Origin: Thinopyrum elongatum
Taxonomy: Eukaryota > Streptophyta > Magnoliopsida > Poales > Poaceae
Direction: 5' to 3'
Length of the DNA stretch: 64,000 nt
Assembly: GCA_011799875.1 (NCBI GenBank)
Contig: CM022300.1
Coordinates: 237,720,807-237,784,806, forward strand
Made by a program: the position numbers and the translations under genes
Notes under the pieces: generated by a model
Database searches by the model: none
What the model was told of the DNA's origin: nothing
Seen by the model: the letters and a program-made list of their open reading frames with translations, nothing else
In this document: piece after piece, positions 1 to 11,764 of the stretch
Layout: each line of letters begins with the position of its first letter
Numbering within the stretch: the first letter of the stretch is position 1

Positions 1-3000
1 GAGTGCGGGAAAATTAACCCCATGCGCAAATTCTTTCCCTAACCCTCTCTTTCTTTTTCTTCTCTCTACTTCTTTTCTGCTAAAGAATAAAAGGGAGGGA
101 GAGAGATCCTGCGCCCGCCGGCCTCTTGGGCCTGACCAACCAGGCCGACCGACCCACCAAGGCCCATTTGCTCCCCACGGCCCAGCCGCGCGCCCCTATA
201 ACCCTAGCCCAATCGATCCTTCCTCTCGATCCCCTCCCTCCAGCGCCGCCACAGGGGAGGAGCCCCTTGTACCAGTGCCCGATCCCCATCGCAGCCTCCT
301 GTTCCTGCAGTGACGCCGACCTCAACCTCCTCCCTCTCGCCCTCTGCAGCCTCCCTGCGTGCCTCGGCCTCCTTCGTCGTCTCGCTGGTTGCCATGATCG
401 CCGCCGCGGAGCTCCCGGCCTCCGGCAGCCGGTGCTGCAGTCCGGCGCCCCTGCTTCTTCCTCGTCACCGGCGAGCCGCGCCGTCCCCGACCACAGCAAG
501 GCCGCCGCTCCGGTCAAGTTCCTCACCGGATCCGGTGACCTCTGCCTTGAACCCACCATCTCCGTCCCGTTCTGGGCCTTCTCCGCCCACGCCCTCCTCC
601 ACCAGCAGCGTCGCCGCCCCGCCGGACCTCCTTCCTCAGCGCCAAGTCCGGCAGGCGCCATGTCCCACCTTTGCCTCGGCCTCGTCCAGGAGACGAGTGA
701 ATGCTTCTAGCCCCGCGTTGACTTCCCCGGCGTTGCCTCCGTTTCAAGCCCTTCCGCTGCCTCGCTAGCCTCGCTCGTGCCCCTGGCCTCCCCACACGCC
801 CGATCTCCTCGCTGCCCCGTGTCTCCTCGAGCCCACTCGCCAGCATCGCGTCGTCCTCCCCGTCCGGCTGTCGGACCTCGTCGACAGGACCTCGGGCCCG
901 CCAAGTTCTAGGAAACCCCAAGTACGACCCCGTGTACGTCTACATGACGAGCCGCCAAGTTCCACGAAGCATCAAGTTCGTCTACATGGACCGCCAAGTA
1001 CCACTACCGTCAAGTACCTCCTCGCAAGACCAAGTTCCTCTATGATACGTGTACGACTACCATCACCGTGGATCCGACAAGACCAAGTGTACAACTACCG
1101 TAGACCTCGGATTCATCAAGTTCATCTTCGACACGCGTACCACTTCTTCCCACGACGTCCGTGAACGACTGCACCGCCTTGACTCGAACCGCCCCGAAAA
1201 CACACGCTTCGAAGGTATACCGCCGAGACGACGCCCGTGGACGAATGCATGTTTCGTATGAGATGCCCGTGTTTGCACTGTGTCCGAATTGTCGCTTGCG
1301 CGCTCCACTTTTGCCATGTCACCAACAGGTGGGAACCCGGTATCCGGGATCCCCCACCAACCTTGCATGACTCGCTCACGCCCACTTCTTTTGCATCGGT
1401 CTCTCAACAAGTTACCGGAACCGGAACATCAGCATGGCATAGTTTCTGTTCTCGTCGCCATGGCACCCTTTCCTTCCACCACGGTGACAAATGCTTCATA
1501 ACATGCTCATGTCAACATTTTCTTAAAATTGCATAAAACTTGAATATGTCATCCGCATCATGATAACAACATTTAAAATGTTTAAATGTGTTGTTTGCAT
1601 TAAATTGCATAAACGACATGCTAAAATGGTTTATTTCATAACTAAATAACCGTAGCTCTGAATTAAATAAACTATATATGTAACTTGCTTAGAAAAATGC
1701 ATAGATTAACATGATGCACTTACTTTGCAATTTTTTACAACTCTAAAATATGGTTTAGGGCAGAACAGTACCAAGTTTAAAACTTGCATACGGGGATTTT
1801 CCGGAATTGTTGTTTGTTGTTTTCGGCCTCATTTAAATTGCCTAGATAGGTAGATTAATTATGCTTCACCTCTTGCCATGTTAACCAACATTTAATATTG
1901 TTGGGTACATAAACGGGAGCAAACTAAAATATTGAATGTGGTGTTTCATCAATATGCAACTCATTGCATATTGAGCTCCACTTAATTTGTAGTATTGTTT
2001 GTTGAACTTTGCCATGCCATGACCCATTAAAATGGACATGCATCATACTTGATTGTGCATCATGCGATGTTTATGCTAGTGTGTTTACCATGTTGTTTGC
2101 TTCTTTCCGGTTGCGCTTCTCCTTGATAGTTCCGGTTATGTTGTGATTGTGAGGATCCGTTCGACTACGTTGGTTCGTCTACTTCATGGATTCGGTCTTC
2201 TTCCTAGCGGGATTTCAGGCAAGATGACCGTTACCCTGGATACCACTACTATCTTTGCTTTGCTAGTTGTCTCGATGCTATCGCTATGTCGCGCTACCTA
2301 CCACTTGTTGATCAAGCCTCCCAAATTGCCATGATACAACATCTAACCTTTTCCACCTTCCTAGCAAACTGTTGTTTGGCTATGTTACCGCTTGCTCAGC
2401 TCCTCTTATCGCGTTGCTAGTTGCATGTGCAGTTGCAGGTTGTTCCATGTCGGGACATGGTTATCTTGGGATATCACAATATCTCTTATGTAATTAATGC
2501 ATCTATATACTTGGTAAAGGGTGGAAGGCCTGGCCTTTTGCTCGGTGTTTTGTTCCACTCTTGCTGCCTTAGTTTCCGTCATACCGGTGTTATGTTCCTT
2601 GAATTTTGCGTTCCTAACACGGTCGGGGTTTATGGGCCCCCCTTGACAGTTCGCTTTGAATAAAACTCTTTCAGCAAGGCCCAACTTTGGTTTTAAAATT
2701 TGCCAACATAATAATACTGATAAATAATTAATTTGCATAGGGGGTCGCATCCCCGAGGATTCTTAATTACACATAATACAGGGGGGCCAATGCTGTTGGT
2801 GCTGGTCCAAGCTAGAGCAGCTTGCGGCGCCACCCCTTGGCAACTTGGGGTATTTGGTCGCTGTAACCATAGCTCATCCGTCGTGGCCTGAGATGAGATA
2901 TGCACGGCTACTATCAGGGTGTCAGCACGTCGGGAGGTCTTGCTGGTTTTGTTTTACCATTGTCGAAATGTCTTGTGCACCAGGATCCCGAGCTTGATCG

Positions 3001-3839
3001 GGGTGTTCCGAGATGGAGGATTGTCTCCGCGGATCATGAGAGCTTACCATAGGCTAAGTTGGGACACCCCTGCAGGGTTTAAACTTTCAAGAGCCATGCC
3101 CGCGGTTATGTGGCAGATGGGAGTTTTTAGTATCCGGTTGTAGAGAACTTGACACTAAACCCGAAATAAAATACACCAACCATGTGCGTAACCGTGATTG
3201 TCTCTTTTCGAGTGAGTTCGAGAAGAGAACACGATGGGGTTATGTTTGACTCGTAAGTAGTTCAGGATCATTTATTGATCATTACTAGTTGCGACTGTTA
3301 TGCGTAGTAACTCTTCTTATTCTTGTACTCGTAAGTTAGCCACCATACCATGCTTAGTGCTGCTGCAACCTCACCACTTATCCATTCCATACCCATTAAG
3401 CTTTGCTAGTCTTGATACCCATGGTAATGGGATTGCTGAGTCCTCATGGCTCACAGATTACTTCAACAACAGTTGCAGGTACAGGTAAAGCGACGCCTTG
3501 ACGAGAGAGCGATGTTTGATTGTTTTGGAGTTCTGCTGCTTCTTCTTCGATCAAGGGTTAGGTTCCGGGTCGGGAGCCTGGGATTAGCAGGGTGGATGTC
3601 ATTTTTTTTTCATCCGTAGTGGGATCCTGCTCTTCTGTATGATGATGGCTGTGTATTGATGTATTGATGTATTCGTGCTATAGCTTGTGGCGAGTGTAAG
3701 CCTTTATCTTGTATTCTCATCTATTCAGTACATTGGTATGTTGTAATGATATCCATCTTGCTATGCGCTTGAAATGCGGTTGTGCCCCTTTCATGAATTC
3801 ATCATGTGATTGCGATAGAATCGCATCTTGGGCGCTACA
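1..3839. mobile_element. 3' portion of a very long LTR (left end outside window)
   Basis: This block ends in TACA at 3839. The next bases, from 3840, encode the retroviral-type protease of a gypsy element in exact register with copy 2 at 54425-55291, so 3839/3840 is an insertion junction. At more than 3.8 kb it would be an unusually long LTR; Triticeae large retrotransposon derivatives have LTRs of this size. The first 1 kb is GC-rich with chance open frames in several phases, and the rest is AT-richer with no protein similarity I recognise. Whether it is a solo LTR or belongs to a full element cannot be decided, because the other end is outside the window. The right target duplicate would be CTTGA at 3840-3844. 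Confidence 0.7.
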
Positions 3840-3840
3840 C

Positions 3841-6800
3841 TTGATCTCCCCTGAAGTGATCGAGAGGTTACAAATCCCTAAGGAAGAGCTCAAGAAAACC
3901 AGGACGTTCCAAGGAGTCAACCCGGGAAGGAGCCAACCTAAGGGGAAGATCACGCTGCCGGTGACGTTTGGCGGGGAACTGAATTACAGAATAGAGAAAA
4001 TTGTGTTTGATGTTGTTAATATCCCCTTGCCATTCAATGGAATTCTTGGTTGCCCAGACTTGGCTAAGTTCATGGCAGCATCTCACTATGCCTACAACAC
4101 ACTAAAGATGCTGAGGCCTATGTGTGTCATCTCCATCATCTCAGACAAGAAAGATGCAGTCATATGTGTCAACGTGCTTTATAGAGTTGCGGTTGCAGTG
4201 GAGGCCGTTAAGGATACAGCTCTGTCAAAGGAAAGAGGAGCACGAAGCCCGGTAAGACATCTAGCAAGGATTCTGGGAAGCACGCACCTGTCGAAGATTT
4301 GCTGGAGAGCTCTGCCGCCAAGAGGTCCAAAGCTACCCCGCCAGCAAAAATGAAGGTGTCTGCAAAGGAGGACGGCACTGGCGGTACCTTCACCGTCAGT
4401 GCCACCCTTGACAGTAAATAGGCAAGCATGCTCATTACCTTCCTGCGGGCGAATGTAGATGTGTTTGCATGGCAATGACCTGACATCCCCGGTGTTCCCA
4501 GGGAGGTAATTGAGCATCACCTTGTTGTCTGTCCTCATGCTCGACCCATCAAGCAGAAGGTCAGGAAGCAAGCTTTGGAACGCCAGCAGTTCATTACGGA
4601 AGAAATCAAGAAACTTGAAGCAGCAGGTCTAGTCAGAGGAGTTCTACATCCAACTTGGTTGGCAAATCCAGTGGTAGTGCGCAAGGCCAATGGGAAATGG
4701 AGACTTTGTATTGACTACACTGATCTCAACAAAGCATGTCCAAAGGATACTTTCCCCTTACCACGTATTGATCAGATTGTAGACTCTACTGCCAGCTGTG
4801 ATTTGTTTTCATTTCTTGATGCATACTCTGGATATCATCAGATATTTATGGATAAGGAGGATGAGGAAAAACCCACATTCATTACTCCATGTGGCACATA
4901 CTGCTTCATGCGTATGCCTTTCGGACTAAAGAGTGCTGGTTCAAGGTTTGCAAGAGCAGTTCAGATCGGCTTTGAACCACAGTTGCACAGAAACATAGAA
5001 GCTTATATGGATGATATAGTGGTTAAAACAAAGGATAAATCAACCCTCATCCAAGATCTAGAAGAAACATTTGCAAATTTGCACAAGTTCAACATGAAGC
5101 TCAACCCTGAGAAGTGTGTGTTCGGCGTCCCATCTGGCAAACTTCTCGGGTTCTTTGTGTCTCAGCAAGGAATAGAGGAAAACCCCGACAAGATCAAGGC
5201 TATCGAGCAAATTCAAGCACCCAAAACCATCAAGGATGTGACGCGCCCTGTCGGCTGTGTTGCAGCTTTGAGTAGGTTCATTTCAAGGTCTGCTGAGCGC
5301 GCCCTGCCATTTTTCAAAATATTGAGAAAGGCGGGTCCAGTAAAATGGACACCGGAAGCGGAGGCTTCGCTGCAAGACCTGAAAAGATACCTATCCTCTA
5401 CGCCAACTTTGATCGCGCCTAGGCCACAGGAGTCGTTGTTGTTGTATCTAGTGGCAACAAACTAGGTGGTCAGTGCTGCACTAGTTGTGTAGAGGGAATC
5501 TAGAGACGAAGAAAGAACAGAGGCAAGCCCTTCCCGCGACAAAGTAGAACCTTCCCGGCAGAGCCCAACGATGGCAAGTCAGTTGCGGCACAAGCTAGAG
5601 AAATTCATCAGCGGGTCATGCCAAAGAAGAAGGTGGTGCAGCGGCCGGTGTACTTTGTTAGTTCTCTCTTGCAGGGGGCTAGGTTAAGGTACTCCGATGT
5701 GTAGAAGCTGCTTTTAGGCCTCCTTATGGCCTCGAGAAAGCTGCGCCACTACTTCCAAGCATATGAGATCACTGTCGTCACTCGCTTTCCATTGCAACGT
5801 ATTCTGAGGAATCTGGAGGCAACCGGCAGGATAGTGGAGTGGGCATTAGTGTTGTCAAGTTTTGCACTCAAGTTTGAGAGCACTTCAACCATTCTGAGTA
5901 GAGCCTCGACATAATTCATCGTGGAATGGACGCCAACACAAGATGAAGAAATTCCAGAATCGAGTCTCCCAGGTAAAGAGACGGAAAAAGACCGGATCAT
6001 GTACTTTGACGGTGCTTTCTTGCTGCAAGGAGCCGGTGCCGGAGTGCTGCTTGTCGCACCCACCAGAAAACACCTCAAGTATGTCGTTCACATGCACTTT
6101 CCCAGGGAGAAGGCGACCAATAACACTGTTGAATATGAGGAGCTCCTTGCCAGCCTCGGGATCGCAGTGGAATTGGGAATCAGAAAGTTGATTGTTCGTG
6201 GAGATTCACAGCTCGTTGTGAAACAAGTGAATAAGGATTACCAGAGCCCGTTGATGGAAGCCTACGTGAATAAAGTGAGGAAATTGGAGGAGCACTTTGA
6301 CGGGTTGCCAACAGAGCATATCCCCTGTGTGGAGAATAGCATTGCTAACCACCTATCAAAGTGCGCTGCCCAAAAGCTACCTATGGAACCAGGGACTTTT
6401 GGACTCCATTTGAATCAACCATCAGTTACTCCATCAATGCAAGCCAGAAAGAAGAGAAAGTTAAACACCGGCAATTATTTTCTGGCAGAGCTTCCTAAAG
6501 CCGCCAGCGAGAATATTGCTGGGGATAACAACATGCTTGACGATGAGCCACAGTTCCACACTGAACCTCAGGTTCATGTTGTTGAGAATGGCGCTCCGGG
6601 AGTCGCGGAAATGCCTTTAGTCCGTGTCGTCGAGCCACAAGCTCTGGCATGGGTGCAACACATAGTCCAGTTTCTCCAAATAGGGGAGCTTTCTGATGAG
6701 CAAGAACAAGCTGAGAAAGTAGCTCGTCAGTCAAGTATGTACCAGTTTGTGGACAACACTCTGTACAGAAAGAGGCCAAATAGAGTGAAATTAAAGTGCA

Positions 6801-7889
6801 TTTGCCGGGAAGATGGACTTAAGTTGTTGACGGAGATACATGGAGGCATATGTGGCTCTCACATAGGGTCAAGAGCCCTTGTCGGGAAAGCTTTCTGGCA
6901 AGGTTTTTATTGGCCCACAGTCCTCCAGGATGCAACTGAGCTAGTAACAAGATGTGAAACATGCCAGTTTCATTCAAAGAATATACATGATCCAGCACAA
7001 GCTCTTCAAACAATCCCTCTCTCCTGGCCCTTTTCGGTCTGGGGGCTTGACATCTTGGGCCCCTTCCCCCATGCTATCGGGGGCTTTGAGTTCTTGTACG
7101 TTGCCATTGACAAGTTCACAAAGTGGCCTGAAGGAGAACCAGTGAGAAAGGTGATAGCACAGTCAGCCGTCAAGTTCTTTAAAGGACTAGTTTGCTGTTT
7201 GGGAGTCCCAAATAGAGTCATCACTGACAACGGCACACAGTTCACGAGTTGCACCTTCATGCAATATATCTAGAGCCTTGGAAGCAAGGTTTACTTTGCC
7301 TCTGTTGCTCACCCGAGAAGCAATGTACAAGCAGAAAGGATGCATGCTGAAGTATTGACCGGTCTCAAGGCAAGAACATTTGACAGGCTGCACAAGTGTA
7401 GGAGATGCTGGATTGATGAGTTGCCGGTGGTTCTTTGGTCACTCAGAACGACACCAAATTGAGCTACTAGCTAGTCAAACACCCTTCTCCCTAGTCTATG
7501 GTGCAGAAGCGGTGCTACCCACAGAACTCATATACGGGTCACCTCGAGTACTTGCCTATGACAAAGTAGAGCAAGAGCAGCTCCGGCATGATGATGATGT
7601 GCTCCTTGAGGAAGATCGTCTTCAGGAAGCTGTGCGAGCCGCACGCTACTAGCAAGCCTTGCGCTGCTACCATAGCCACAAGGTTCATGCTCAAAGCTTT
7701 GAGGAAGGCGACCTTGTCCTTCGGTGCATTCAATCCGCCAAGGGATCAAACAAGTTGACGCCAAAGTGGGAAGGCACTTAACGGGTAGTTCAAGTCACCA
7801 GGCCTGGCACACTCCGTCTGGACACCGAAGATGGTCTCCGAGTGCAAAAATCATGGAATATCAAACATCTTCACAAGTTCTACCCGTAA
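3841..7889 (+). pseudogene. Copy 1 pro-pol polyprotein, degenerate
   Basis: The remains of the protease begin at 3841 (LISPEVIERL). An in-frame TAG at 4419-4421 and a TGA at 4476-4478 precede the reverse transcriptase frame, which is open from 4575 to 5465 and shows the catalytic YMDDIVV motif. A shifted, stop-containing stretch (5463-5920) holds the first RNase H. The frame at 5921-7273 holds the second RNase H, the His/Cys zinc motif of integrase and the integrase core with an intact ITDNGTQF segment. It is closed by TAG at 7271-7273, and the C-terminal integrase region follows in broken frames to TAA at 7887-7889. Several stops and shifts make this a pseudogene, with far more damage than copy 2. 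Confidence 0.85.
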
Positions 7890-8758
7890 GGCGTAGTTGC
7901 CGGGCCTAGCCCCGTCAACCACTTTTGTACAAGCCAGTCTCAGAGACTTGTAACCCTTTGTACAAAGCCAGGCGCAGACCCTGTGCATATGTGAATAAAG
8001 CTAAGTGTTCCATAAACTTTTATGCATATTTACTTATGTAGTTATGCATGATATTATGTGGTTACGCTTTGTCTGAATGAAATGGCTAACATACGGACAA
8101 GATCTCCATTCTGTCTTTTTCTCTTCTTTCTTTTTCTACAAAGACAGAAGGATTCCTCGCGCACATGTTTCCCGAGGGGACACGATGGAGTACCATTCCA
8201 GATGGTGGCGTTTGATATTGATTTCATTTCATACGACAAGAAGTACATCAAAGAAAGATAAGTTGTTACATTTGGATTTTTTCCTTGTTTTGGACTTATC
8301 TATGTATGAAAAACCTGCACGGGAAGGAATCTTGCCATGTTTTGTCCGCGCTCTTATCCTTGCCTCAAGTCACTCGATGGGATAATTTGTAGCTGCATTG
8401 AGGCCGACAAGTCACCTTGCCGGGTACCTTACTTCCAGCAGGCTGTTGAGGGCCAGTCCTTCAAAGCGCCGCGGCAAGTACGCGTCCCGACAGGTTTCCG
8501 AACTGTGTAGGGTGTTGGAACTAATTCATATAGGGATAAACGCTGATAAGGGAAATAGTACATGGTTTTCTGAGCATGGCAAATATTACATATTTGTTAA
8601 AAAAAAGAAAGAAAAGTGCTCGGTAACATTTTTCTCTAGCCCTTCTTCCCGCAGGGCTTACATTGAGTGCAACCTAGGGCAAAAGGGGCGCGTAGGCGAA
8701 GCACCCCTGACAGACCAGCCTGCCGGGGCCCAATTGCAGATGATGGTGATGCCGGTGC
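7890..8758. other. Non-coding stretch between pol and the antisense gene of copy 1
   Basis: No protein similarity is visible. The first 130 bases match the sequence just after the pol stop of copy 2 (shared wording around TTTGTACAAAGCCAGG), so this is the retrotransposon 3' untranslated region. The rest is the presumed 3' flank of the antisense gene. Confidence 0.6.
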
Positions 8759-9458
8759 TCAGCTGGCGATGATGGTGGTGGATGTTGAGCTGGAGTCCGA
8801 CTCGTCGTCTTCGGACTTGCGAACCAGGGACTCGCCACTATCGTCTTCACCATCTACCTCCTCCTCGTCGATGTCGCTCGAGGAGAGGTTTTCGCTGTCG
8901 CTCGAGCTTTCCGCGCAGCACCCTAGACGAGCGCCTGAAGGCCCGAAGAGCTTCACGGAGAGCGTGTCGGACTCCACAAACTTGAAGTGGAGGAAGTGCC
9001 CCTCTACCAAGTAGCGGGCGCCAGCGAAGGATTTCCACCCTCGGGTGAGGTACATGACGCCATTGGCGGGGAACTCTATGTTCACCCAAACGGCACCATT
9101 GAGGCAACCATTCACGCGCAGCCCCAACCCGAGTTGCTGGTCCACCTCCATCACCCTGGCGAAGGGACGAGGGAGCCGCAGCCTGCTTCTCGGTGGGTCG
9201 CGCAACTCCATGATGAATTTGAGCGCGGTATCCCCCATATGGCCTTCCGCCGGGGGTGGAGCGGCTGGAGAGAGCCACCAGAGCCCCGGTCCGGCCTCCT
9301 CGACCACGAGCTCCTCGTCGTCCTTGTCCTCGACCGACGCCCCCGCCCTGTGCCCGGGAGCCAGCCTCCGTGGCCGTAGCCGAAGCAAGGGTGTGGTGCC
9401 GAGGAGAAGCTCTCAAGGCCGCGGCGGAAGCACGAGCCCGGCCTCTTCCTCTCGCCAT
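8759..9458 (-). pseudogene. Antisense B3-domain gene of copy 1
   Basis: On the strand opposite pol, an ATG at 9458 (context ACCATGGCG) opens an Arg/Gly/Ala-rich N-terminus. The recognisable domain lies one frame over, from about 9388 to the stop at 8759-8761, so one shift near the G-run around 9335-9350 is implied. This frame contains FIMELRDPP, then MYLTRGWKSFAGARYL, then an EGHFLHFKF segment and SVKLFG. That is the arrangement of a plant B3 DNA-binding domain, with the GW-x-x-F and EG-x-x-L-x-F positions present. A tail rich in Ser, Asp and Glu follows. A TATA-like box lies 70 bases upstream of the ATG. The other Tat elements here carry a different antisense protein in this place. The domain call is good; function is unknown. 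Confidence 0.7.
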
Positions 9459-9527
9459 GGTGGTAGAAGACGCAAGAAGAATGGAGAAGGGAGAGATGGA
9501 TGAGCATCGCCTCCCCACCCTCCCTCC

Positions 9528-9535
9528 TTTTATAG
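9528..9535 (-). promoter_or_regulatory. TATA-like box of the copy 1 antisense gene
   Basis: Read on the - strand the sequence is CCCCTATAAAAGGAGG, about 70 bases upstream of the ATG at 9458. It resembles the boxes ahead of the antisense genes in copy 2 and in elements A and B. Confidence 0.6.
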
Positions 9536-10052
9536 GGGAAGGTGTGGGGGCTGGCTCTCCACAACCCTAGGGCAACCGCCCCGCTCCTCCAATCCCACTC
9601 CCTGCATTTCTGGCAGGCGCTTTACTTCATCAACCGCCCAGTCTCGCCAATCCGGCGCCCTGGCTCCCCTGATCGTTACACTACCACCACAACCACCCTT
9701 CTGCACCAATCCCATGTCTTGCGCCTAATCCACATCATGGGAGGGGCTGCAGTAAAAGGAGGGAGTGATGACAGAAATGGCAGTTACCTCAAGCCACGCG
9801 TGATTGTGCGCCTGCCCGGGCTGAGCCTGGTGGCAACCTGCGTGCGTGCGCGCCCTTGGTTTTTGATGCAACGGTGTACATCGCCGAAATAGCAAGAGAA
9901 CCAGAGGAAGGCTGGGGGCTAGCTCGAGTCCATATTAATGAAGAAGCAAAGAAAATATCAAGACATAGACGCCATTTTCAACAGAATCAACGTTGCTTGC
10001 CTATGCATTGTATGGGCCTAGTCCAACGATGCCCGGCAGCACGTGTGGCCCA
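9536..10052. other. Upstream region of the antisense gene, no coding signal
   Basis: This lies between the TATA-like box and the polypurine tract. I see no conserved protein. It is the expected place for upstream control sequence of the - strand gene. Confidence 0.45.
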
Positions 10053-10066
10053 GGCCCGGGGGCTCC
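10053..10066 (+). promoter_or_regulatory. Polypurine tract of copy 1
   Basis: GGCCCGGGGGCTCC directly precedes TGTCG, the start of the 3' LTR. The same string occurs, on the other strand, next to the 3' LTR of copy 2 at 45796. It would prime plus-strand DNA synthesis. Confidence 0.75.
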
Positions 10067-10705
10067 TGTCGCTGTATTAAACATGGGTGTTTCATACCCT
10101 GACTTATACACAGACAAGTAGCAGCTCCCCCATCAAACCACCAAATATCGGATCAGGTTCCCAAGTCAAAGAAACATCCCCTTTGAAGAGAAAAGCGTGC
10201 ATCAAGAAGACCAAGGAACAAAAACAATACAAGCTAAGCATTGGAAGCAATCCTCATCGGCATGGTCTAGCCGGCAAGGTGAAGACCCGACAAGCCTCAT
10301 GGTGAGCAGACCCCTGCCAACCACCATCGGTCCACTTCACCAGCCAGCAGGTTGCTGATTGGTGAGGTGTCGAGCCCGCAAGCAGCATGGTGGGGCTCGC
10401 CGGCACATGTCAGCGCTGTGGAAAGAAGATTACCTTTATCGACACCCGTCCAAATGGCGTGTCACGCTAATAGGAGTTAGTTGGGAAAGTGGTGCTACAT
10501 CCTTGCTGGGGCTTCTCCTCCTCATGACACCTAGCGATGCATTAAATGCACTTTGTCCGAACTAGCAGAGTTAGGTATGATAGCATTGTTTGATGTCTAA
10601 TCATGATGTTTTTACCCTTTTGCCACTGTGGTAACCCCTTGAGCTATAAATGGAGGGCCAGGGCAAGCGATACAAGGGTTCGAACCCATTCTAACCCCAC
10701 GCATA
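10067..10705 (+). repeat. 3' LTR of copy 1, left piece
   Basis: It begins TGTCGCTGTATTAAAC right after the polypurine tract and is cut at 10705 by CACTA-1. The second piece is at 43869-44104; together they give about 875 bp, close to the 838 bp of the copy 2 LTRs. Confidence 0.75.
10703..10705. repeat. Left target-site duplication (ATA) of CACTA-1
   Basis: ATA precedes CACTACTAGGG and is repeated at 43866-43868 after the right end. CACTA transposons make 3-bp duplications. Confidence 0.85.
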
Positions 10706-11092
10706 CACTACTAGGGAAAACCTTATACACAGAATCTTACCAGTAGTGCTTGTTAGAATGAGGCGGTACTGCTACTTAGCAGTAGCGCGTGGGCACAAAG
10801 GGCGCTACTGCTATCCTCATAGCAGTAGCACGTCAAGAAGAAAAGGCGCTACTACTATAATTTCCGTGCCGTTGCCGCCAGGCTAGGTATAGTAGTAGCG
10901 CCCTTGCAAAAACCACGCTACTGCTAACAAAATAGTAGTAGCGCATTTTTAGGGTAGGGCGCTACGGCTAAGTTTGAACTTGGCCACATGGCGGGCCCCA
11001 TTTAGCAGTAGCGCGTCTTCCAGGAGCGCGCTACTGGTACATATTTAGCCGTAGCGCATTTTCCTTAAGCGCGCTACTGCTAAAGCACAGCC
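10706..11092. repeat. Left terminal inverted repeat and subterminal array of CACTA-1
   Basis: The 15-bp inverted repeat is followed by many copies, in both orientations, of a core close to AGTAGCGC, from about 10745 to 11085. In CACTA elements such arrays bind the transposase-partner protein. Confidence 0.85.
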
Positions 11093-11573
11093 ACCACCTT
11101 TTCCTCCCTCCTCCCCCTCCCTCTCTTCCTTTCACTTTCCCCTAGCTCCCACCTCCTCTCTCCCTCACTTTGCTTCTTCCTCACTACTTCTCCCCCCATT
11201 ACTCTCTTTCTTCTACCTCTCTTTCTCTCTCTTTATTGCTCCTAGCTAACTACACCACCTCCATTAATGCAACTCCTTTCTCTTTTTCCTCTCCTCCACT
11301 AGTTAAAGTCATCTCCTTCCCCAACTAGCAAGGTAGATCTACCCATTTAATGAAGTGACCTATGTACCTCCCTTACTAGATCTAGCCATGCCAAGCAGCA
11401 AGCTTTGTCCACTTTTGATCATTCCCTAGGTGTGTGGCGACACCGATCGACATCATCATCACCGTGCTAGCTATATATCTTCCAAGAATGGAAATATGTG
11501 TATGTGTGCGATATGACATAATCGGGCGATATGATGGAAATTGTGTGTGTGGCATGAGTTGCCGCTGAATTGT
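11093..11573 (+). other. CT-rich leader of CACTA-1
   Basis: This is a pyrimidine-rich stretch (strongest 11093-11300) with no coding signal. It is the probable promoter and untranslated leader or first intron of the transposase gene. Confidence 0.5.
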
Positions 11574-11690
11574 GCTTGAGTTGCCTATGTTTTGCCGAAA
11601 TGTCAATTTATTTCTGTTTTGGCGATTTCCGGGCAAACTCTATATGTCCTATTTTTAGGGAAGGTCATGCCGAATTTTTGTATGACTTTG
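11574..11690 (+). other. Conserved CACTA leader block, copy A
   Basis: It contains GAGTTGCCTATGTTTTGCCG and ends near AAGGTCATGCC. Related blocks stand at 16826-16960 and 44855-44957, each upstream of or within the leader of a CACTA gene. Confidence 0.55.
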
Positions 11691-11764
11691 ATGCATGCAT
11701 GCATTTTTATAATAAATCTGTTTATTATTACCGCACAGGTGTTCACAATGGTCAGTGGAACGAT

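Larger units (their letters stand above)
3840..10705 (+). mobile_element. Decayed Tat-lineage Ty3/gypsy element (copy 1), main part
   Basis: The order on the + strand is protease, reverse transcriptase, RNase H, a second (archaeal-type) RNase H, integrase, a non-coding stretch, an antisense gene (8759-9458), a polypurine tract at 10053-10066 and the start of the 3' LTR at 10067. The extra RNase H after the standard one is the hallmark of the Tat lineage. Its 5' LTR and gag are absent because the LTR at 1-3839 interrupts the protease and the rest lies left of the window. Its 3' LTR continues at 43869 beyond CACTA-1. The protein is clearly related to copy 2 but the LTR sequence and the antisense gene differ, so the two are separate subfamilies. 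Confidence 0.85.

Noticed and set aside
80..965. Several long overlapping open frames on both strands in the first kilobase
   Set aside because: GC-rich LTR sequence gives chance frames in many phases; none shows a domain, and they lie inside a repeat that ends at a clean insertion junction.
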